Assembly: GCA_900321035.1 (NCBI GenBank)
Contig: ONUH01000019.1
Location: 1-35,261 of the forward strand
Length of the DNA stretch: 35,261 bases
Reading direction: 5' to 3'
Source of the DNA: an uncultured Selenomonadales bacterium
Lineage (GTDB): Bacteria; Bacillota; Negativicutes; Selenomonadales; Selenomonadaceae
The notes below the pieces were generated by a model that saw only the letters and a list, made by a program, of their open reading frames with translations, was not told the origin of the DNA and did no database searches. The position numbers and the translations under genes were made by a program. This document shows, in pieces, positions 32,146 through 35,261 of the stretch. Positions within the stretch are counted from its first letter, which is position 1, and each line of letters begins with the position of its first letter.

Positions 32146-34203
32146 ATGAGCGAAACTTTTTTTTATGGCATCCAGCAGGATCTGAAAATCTTTCTGTTGC
32201 CGCCGATTCTTTGCGCTGTTTTTCGTGCCGCGTTTATTCTCCGGTATTGGCCGTATGAAAGTTATGCCGGAAAAGGGGCGGCGATTTATCATTGTTTTAG
32301 GTACGGTTTTTGGTGGGGGATGGATTGGAACATTTATGTGTTTGCCTATTCCTTTCTGTTTGTTACCGTGCCCGGCGTTTTTTCCTCTGGATATTATGAC
32401 AACGGAAATTTTGTTCGAAGTGTTGGCGTAGTTTTATACTGCGTGGCATTATATACGGCTTTTTGGGGAAAGATGATTTTTTACGCCCATTATCATGACA
32501 CATATAATTATCTATTATGGCAGGGGAAAAACGCGGAAAAGCACAATCTTTTAGATGTGTTTTTGCATCAGCATCATGGCGGATTGCTTTTGGCAAGTTT
32601 TATTCCGTTTATTTATCTTATTTGGAAAGCGGCATGGGGGTTGCTGGCCTTGCCGTCTGTTACCTTTATGGCGTTTGACAGTACGGAATCGGAAATTCTA
32701 TTTGATGTCGGGCTGCTTCTTGCAGGGGTGGCTTTTTTTTACTATTTCCGCTACGGAGGAACTTTTCTGCACGATGATAAACCGGAATGGGATACCATTC
32801 CAAGTGTAGTCAAGCGGGAAATATTTCTTGCCAGGGCGACGATGGATGATTTTGTTGCCTTGGAGTTGGTTTGGAAGCATCCGCCGGAGAGCTTGCTTTC
32901 CCATCGGGATGAGGATGACGCGCCGCTGATTGATGAGGTCGTACCGGCGGAACATCGTGGAATGCAATGGCGAGTCCTTCCTACGCCGATAGAGGCCTTT
33001 GGCCGTGTGGCGAAGGGCGCGCGTATTCGGCCGCCTCAGCATATTTTTTTGATTGTGGGAGAAAGCTATACGCAATCCCCATTGGATGAGATATATACCC
33101 AGCTCCATATTATGGACGGCGGACGTCGAATGCGGGCAGAGAGACATTCGGCGCAACTGTCGAATTTTCTTCCGGCTGGCAAGCTTTCACGACCGTCCAT
33201 TGTAAGTTTGATGACCGGGATTTTTGACTCGAAACTGGAATTGAATGAAAATGAACGCTTTTGGCAGGGGACGGTAGCCACGGCGCTTCCAGTCCAATTG
33301 GCGAAGCTCGGATATCGTTCGTTGTATTGGTATGGCGGTAACGCCACCTATGGAAATTTCAACCAATACGCGCCGGCGGTAGGTTTTGACAAGGTGATGG
33401 CGGCTACGGAATTTTGCCCTGCAGATGCACCGCGGACTTGGGTGGGGATTTACGATCACATTTTTTTGGAGAAAGCGGCGGCGCTCATTCGGGATATGGG
33501 AGATTCGGTGCCAACATTTCATTTTGTGTACACGACGTCCAATCATGGTCCGTACAAGATGGATGTAGCGGCTTATGGATATGATGCGAATACGGTTATG
33601 CCGGACGTTTCGGAACGTCTTCGTCGAGACCGTTCCGCGCAAAAGATTCTTGGTACTTATTGGTATTCCGATCGTGCTATTGAGCGGTTTGTCCTCTCCA
33701 TTCGCGAGGCATTTCCTGAAAGTCTTGTGATTGTCACGGGCGATCATGCTGCGCTTCCAATTCCTATGAATATGGGCTTGATTCCACGACAGGATGTGAC
33801 GCTTCGCGAAGAGTTTTGCACTTCTTTCGTGATGCTCCATCCGGACATCGACCAAAGTATTTTTGCGGGTAATACTATCGGCGGTCACATGAACATTGCG
33901 CCGACGATTTTTGAATTGATTGCGCCGCAGGGATTCGTGTATTATTCGCTGTTTCCTTCTCTCACGGAGCCGATTGCATGTGCGGTGTCGCCTTATCATT
34001 GGCTTACAAAGGATGCGGTGGGACCGGCGGAAGATGGACAATGGCAAGGGCTGGATGCTACGGGGGAACCTGTGGAAACGCATCGTACAGCGGACGGAAA
34101 GCCTCCATTGGCGAAAGAAATCGAAGGGTTTACCGCGATAACAGGATGGATGGCACGGCATCCGGAACTTTTGCGGCCGGCGGCGTCATTGAAAGGGAAC
34201 TGA
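32146..34203 (+). CDS. LTA-synthase/phosphoethanolamine-transferase-like membrane enzyme
   Basis: A 685-aa protein: about five N-terminal transmembrane helices (residues about 15-205), a linker, then a periplasmic sulfatase-fold domain from about residue 295. Metal-site motifs are IVGESYTQS (E306), TTSNHGPYKMD (H467), VTGDHAALP (D533, H534) and GGHMNIAPTIFELI. The nucleophile region reads LSRPSIVSLMTG, where relatives usually have a Thr (GTxPSLxSLLTG); here S348 takes that place. The enzyme probably moves a phospho-alcohol (glycerol phosphate or phosphoethanolamine) from a phospholipid to a surface glycan. Its place in an LPS operon suggests core LPS as acceptor. The ribosome site is AGGCGGG. 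Confidence 0.8.
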   Translation: MSETFFYGIQQDLKIFLLPPILCAVFRAAFILRYWPYESYAGKGAAIYHCFRYGFWWGMDWNIYVFAYSFLFVTVPGVFSSGYYDNGNFVRSVGVVLYCVALYTAFWGKMIFYAHYHDTYNYLLWQGKNAEKHNLLDVFLHQHHGGLLLASFIPFIYLIWKAAWGLLALPSVTFMAFDSTESEILFDVGLLLAGVAFFYYFRYGGTFLHDDKPEWDTIPSVVKREIFLARATMDDFVALELVWKHPPESLLSHRDEDDAPLIDEVVPAEHRGMQWRVLPTPIEAFGRVAKGARIRPPQHIFLIVGESYTQSPLDEIYTQLHIMDGGRRMRAERHSAQLSNFLPAGKLSRPSIVSLMTGIFDSKLELNENERFWQGTVATALPVQLAKLGYRSLYWYGGNATYGNFNQYAPAVGFDKVMAATEFCPADAPRTWVGIYDHIFLEKAAALIRDMGDSVPTFHFVYTTSNHGPYKMDVAAYGYDANTVMPDVSERLRRDRSAQKILGTYWYSDRAIERFVLSIREAFPESLVIVTGDHAALPIPMNMGLIPRQDVTLREEFCTSFVMLHPDIDQSIFAGNTIGGHMNIAPTIFELIAPQGFVYYSLFPSLTEPIACAVSPYHWLTKDAVGPAEDGQWQGLDATGEPVETHRTADGKPPLAKEIEGFTAITGWMARHPELLRPAASLKGN

Positions 34204-34204
34204 T

Positions 34205-35113
34205 ATGAACAAAATGGATTTCGCAACCATCGGCAAACAAATTTATGACATAAGAAAATCGCGGGAATGTCGGAGATATTGGGTCTTTCGTGTACGTTGC
34301 GTATTGAACCGCGCGCGGATGAAAGCATTGTGGACGTATTTTCATTCCACCCCCGTGCTGGAAAAGATATCCGAATTGTACCCGTTCGTTTACGAGCAGC
34401 CCCAGCGAGCGTTTTTTTATCATCGGTCGACGTTTGAAGAGCGGGCGGCGCTTGTCGAGGCGCATTTTGCTTTTCTTGCGGAGAGGCTTCGGGACGAAGT
34501 GGTTTTTTCGTTGTACCGCGAGGAAACATTCCCGCTTTGGGAGGGGCCGGAACTGGATGGCAAACCGTTGGCGCTTTCACTTTTTTATGAACCGGGGCAG
34601 CGGAAGGAAGGGATTCTTTCTGTGATGCTTCGGCTTGCGGAAAAGCCGCTTTATCAGATGATTTTTTGGCTGGCGCCCGATCGATCGGGAGAAATCTCAC
34701 TATGGATCGGCGCGATGCAGGGCCCGAACATGGATGATGCGCGTGAGGTTGTGAAAAAAGCAACGAAACTGTGTCATGCCTATCGTACGAAAAATTTGAT
34801 CCTCTATGCGACGCAGGCTGTGGCGCGTGTGCTCGGCGCAGCACATATTTACGCGGTAACGAACGAGGGATACTACACGAACAACCATGTGCGCATGGAT
34901 AAAAAGCTGAAGACAGATTTCAGCGATTTTTGGCGCGAGGCCGGCGGGCATGAGACGGAGGACAGTCGTTTTGACGAGCTGCCGCTGACGGAGGCGCGTA
35001 AAACGATGGACGAGGTGCCGACACGGAAGCGCGCCGTTTACCGGAGACGCTTCGAGATGCTGGATGAATTGGATGCCGCAGTGGCGGCGCATTTAAAGGC
35101 GGCCATGAAATAG
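34205..35113 (+). CDS. VirK/YbjX family protein (DUF535)
   Basis: A 302-aa soluble protein with no signal peptide. The order of conserved blocks fits DUF535: YPFVYEQPQRAFFYHRSTFE-type N-terminal region with a Leu-rich helix after it (RAALVEAHFAFLAERL), LALSLFYEPGQRKEGILSVM, ISLWIGAMQGPN, and near the end LGAAHIYAVTNEGYYTNNH. Shigella VirK and Salmonella YbjX/SomA relatives affect virulence and envelope lipid homeostasis, but the biochemical role is unsettled. The start is one base after the preceding stop, with AAAGGGAAC upstream, so it is co-translated with the sulfatase-fold enzyme. Confidence 0.88.
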   Translation: MNKMDFATIGKQIYDIRKSRECRRYWVFRVRCVLNRARMKALWTYFHSTPVLEKISELYPFVYEQPQRAFFYHRSTFEERAALVEAHFAFLAERLRDEVVFSLYREETFPLWEGPELDGKPLALSLFYEPGQRKEGILSVMLRLAEKPLYQMIFWLAPDRSGEISLWIGAMQGPNMDDAREVVKKATKLCHAYRTKNLILYATQAVARVLGAAHIYAVTNEGYYTNNHVRMDKKLKTDFSDFWREAGGHETEDSRFDELPLTEARKTMDEVPTRKRAVYRRRFEMLDELDAAVAAHLKAAMK

Positions 35114-35189
35114 AAGACGGCGTCTCAGGAACGATGAAAAACTCCCTGCAAGGCACAGCCTTTGTAGTGACCCCAAAAAGTTAGACCTG

Positions 35190-35215
35190 GCGTAGTAGCA
35201 ACATTGCTACTACGC
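35190..35215. terminator. 12-bp perfect hairpin inside the IS end
   Basis: GCGTAGTAGCAA (35190-35201) pairs with TTGCTACTACGC (35204-35215) around a 2-base loop, followed on the plus strand by TATTTTTA. It may stop transcription entering the element from the LPS operon, a known way for insertion sequences to limit transposase expression. Confidence 0.6.
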
Positions 35216-35220
35216 TATTT

Positions 35221-35261
35221 TTATGCTACGGAATGTATCCGCCGGTATTCAACGGGGCTCA
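35221..35261 (-). CDS. IS3-family transposase (OrfB), last 12 codons
   Basis: On the minus strand, read from the right edge, the frame gives SPVEYRRIHSVA followed by a TAA stop at 35223-35221. SPxEYR near the C-terminus is a hallmark of IS3-family OrfB (rve integrase-type DDE transposase). Only this tail is in the window, so the catalytic residues cannot be checked. The nearby terminal repeat supports the call. Confidence 0.72.
   Translation of the reverse strand, partial: SPVEYRRIHSVA

Larger units (their letters stand above)
35163..35261. mobile_element. End of an IS3-family insertion sequence, runs off the window
   Basis: The element's terminal inverted repeat probably starts at TGTAGTGACCCC (35163) and continues through CAAAAAGTTAGAC, a form common at IS3/IS150-group ends. 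Inside it lies a perfect 12-bp palindrome and then, on the minus strand, the 3' end of a transposase frame. The other end is outside the window, so completeness and target duplication cannot be judged. It sits 50 bases after the DUF535 stop codon. Confidence 0.75.

Noticed and set aside
1..35261. CRISPR array, prophage or toxin-antitoxin module
   Set aside because: No regularly spaced repeats, phage structural genes or paired small toxin-antitoxin frames were seen.

Overview
The window looks like a chromosomal piece of a diderm Firmicute of the class Negativicutes, most likely Selenomonadaceae (Selenomonas or Mitsuokella-like). This is inferred from the mix of traits. Firmicute traits are a glycine T-box leader, separate glyQ and glyS, strong AGGAGG-type ribosome sites and several TTG/GTG starts. 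Outer-membrane traits are ADP-heptose and LPS core genes, an O-antigen ligase and an AcrAB-type RND pump. No rRNA, CRISPR array or prophage was seen. An IS3-family element runs off the right edge.

Layout. 1-620: the 3' end of a DASS/SLC13 anion transporter and its terminator. 660-5582: four plus-strand units, each with its own promoter: an orphan PEP/pyruvate-binding (ATP-grasp) protein, a TauE/SafE permease, a small membrane protein, and a 230-aa uncharacterised protein. The first two have terminator-like hairpins inside their 5' leaders. 5588-8449: divergent MdtG-like MFS exporter (minus) and sodium:solute symporter (plus), separated by a 14-bp perfect inverted repeat that abuts the exporter's distal -35 and a second palindrome over the symporter -35. 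8528-11761 (minus): marR - HlyD-like adaptor - ABC-2 permease - uspA, a local efflux or stress operon without an ATPase gene. 11865-16366: divergent RND adaptor (lipoprotein) and HAE1 pump, without an outer-membrane channel gene.

16435-18167: a polytopic membrane protein, probably of the DUF6056/GT-C type. 18164-21393: glycine T-box and glyQS. 21404-21565: tRNA-Pro(GGG) with a consensus promoter and terminator. 21571-25300: small membrane protein - hypF - GT9 glycosyltransferase, overlapping genes. 25307-35113: one long LPS operon: GT9, GT4, rfaE1 (heptose kinase only), waaL-type ligase, rfaD, gmhB, GT2 (WaaE-like), LTA-synthase/PEtN-transferase-like sulfatase-fold enzyme, and DUF535 (VirK/YbjX). 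35163-35261: end of an IS3-family element, including the last 12 codons of its transposase on the minus strand.

How it works together. The right third makes and decorates a heptose-containing LPS core: RfaE1, GmhB and RfaD supply three of the five ADP-heptose steps, GT9/GT4/GT2 enzymes build the core, WaaL joins O-chain to it, and the sulfatase-fold enzyme probably adds a phospho-substituent. gmhA and the adenylyltransferase (rfaE2/hldC) are not here. The middle is an efflux island in which a MarR protein has candidate operators at its own promoter and before the HlyD gene. All functions are read from sequence motifs by eye; no search was run.
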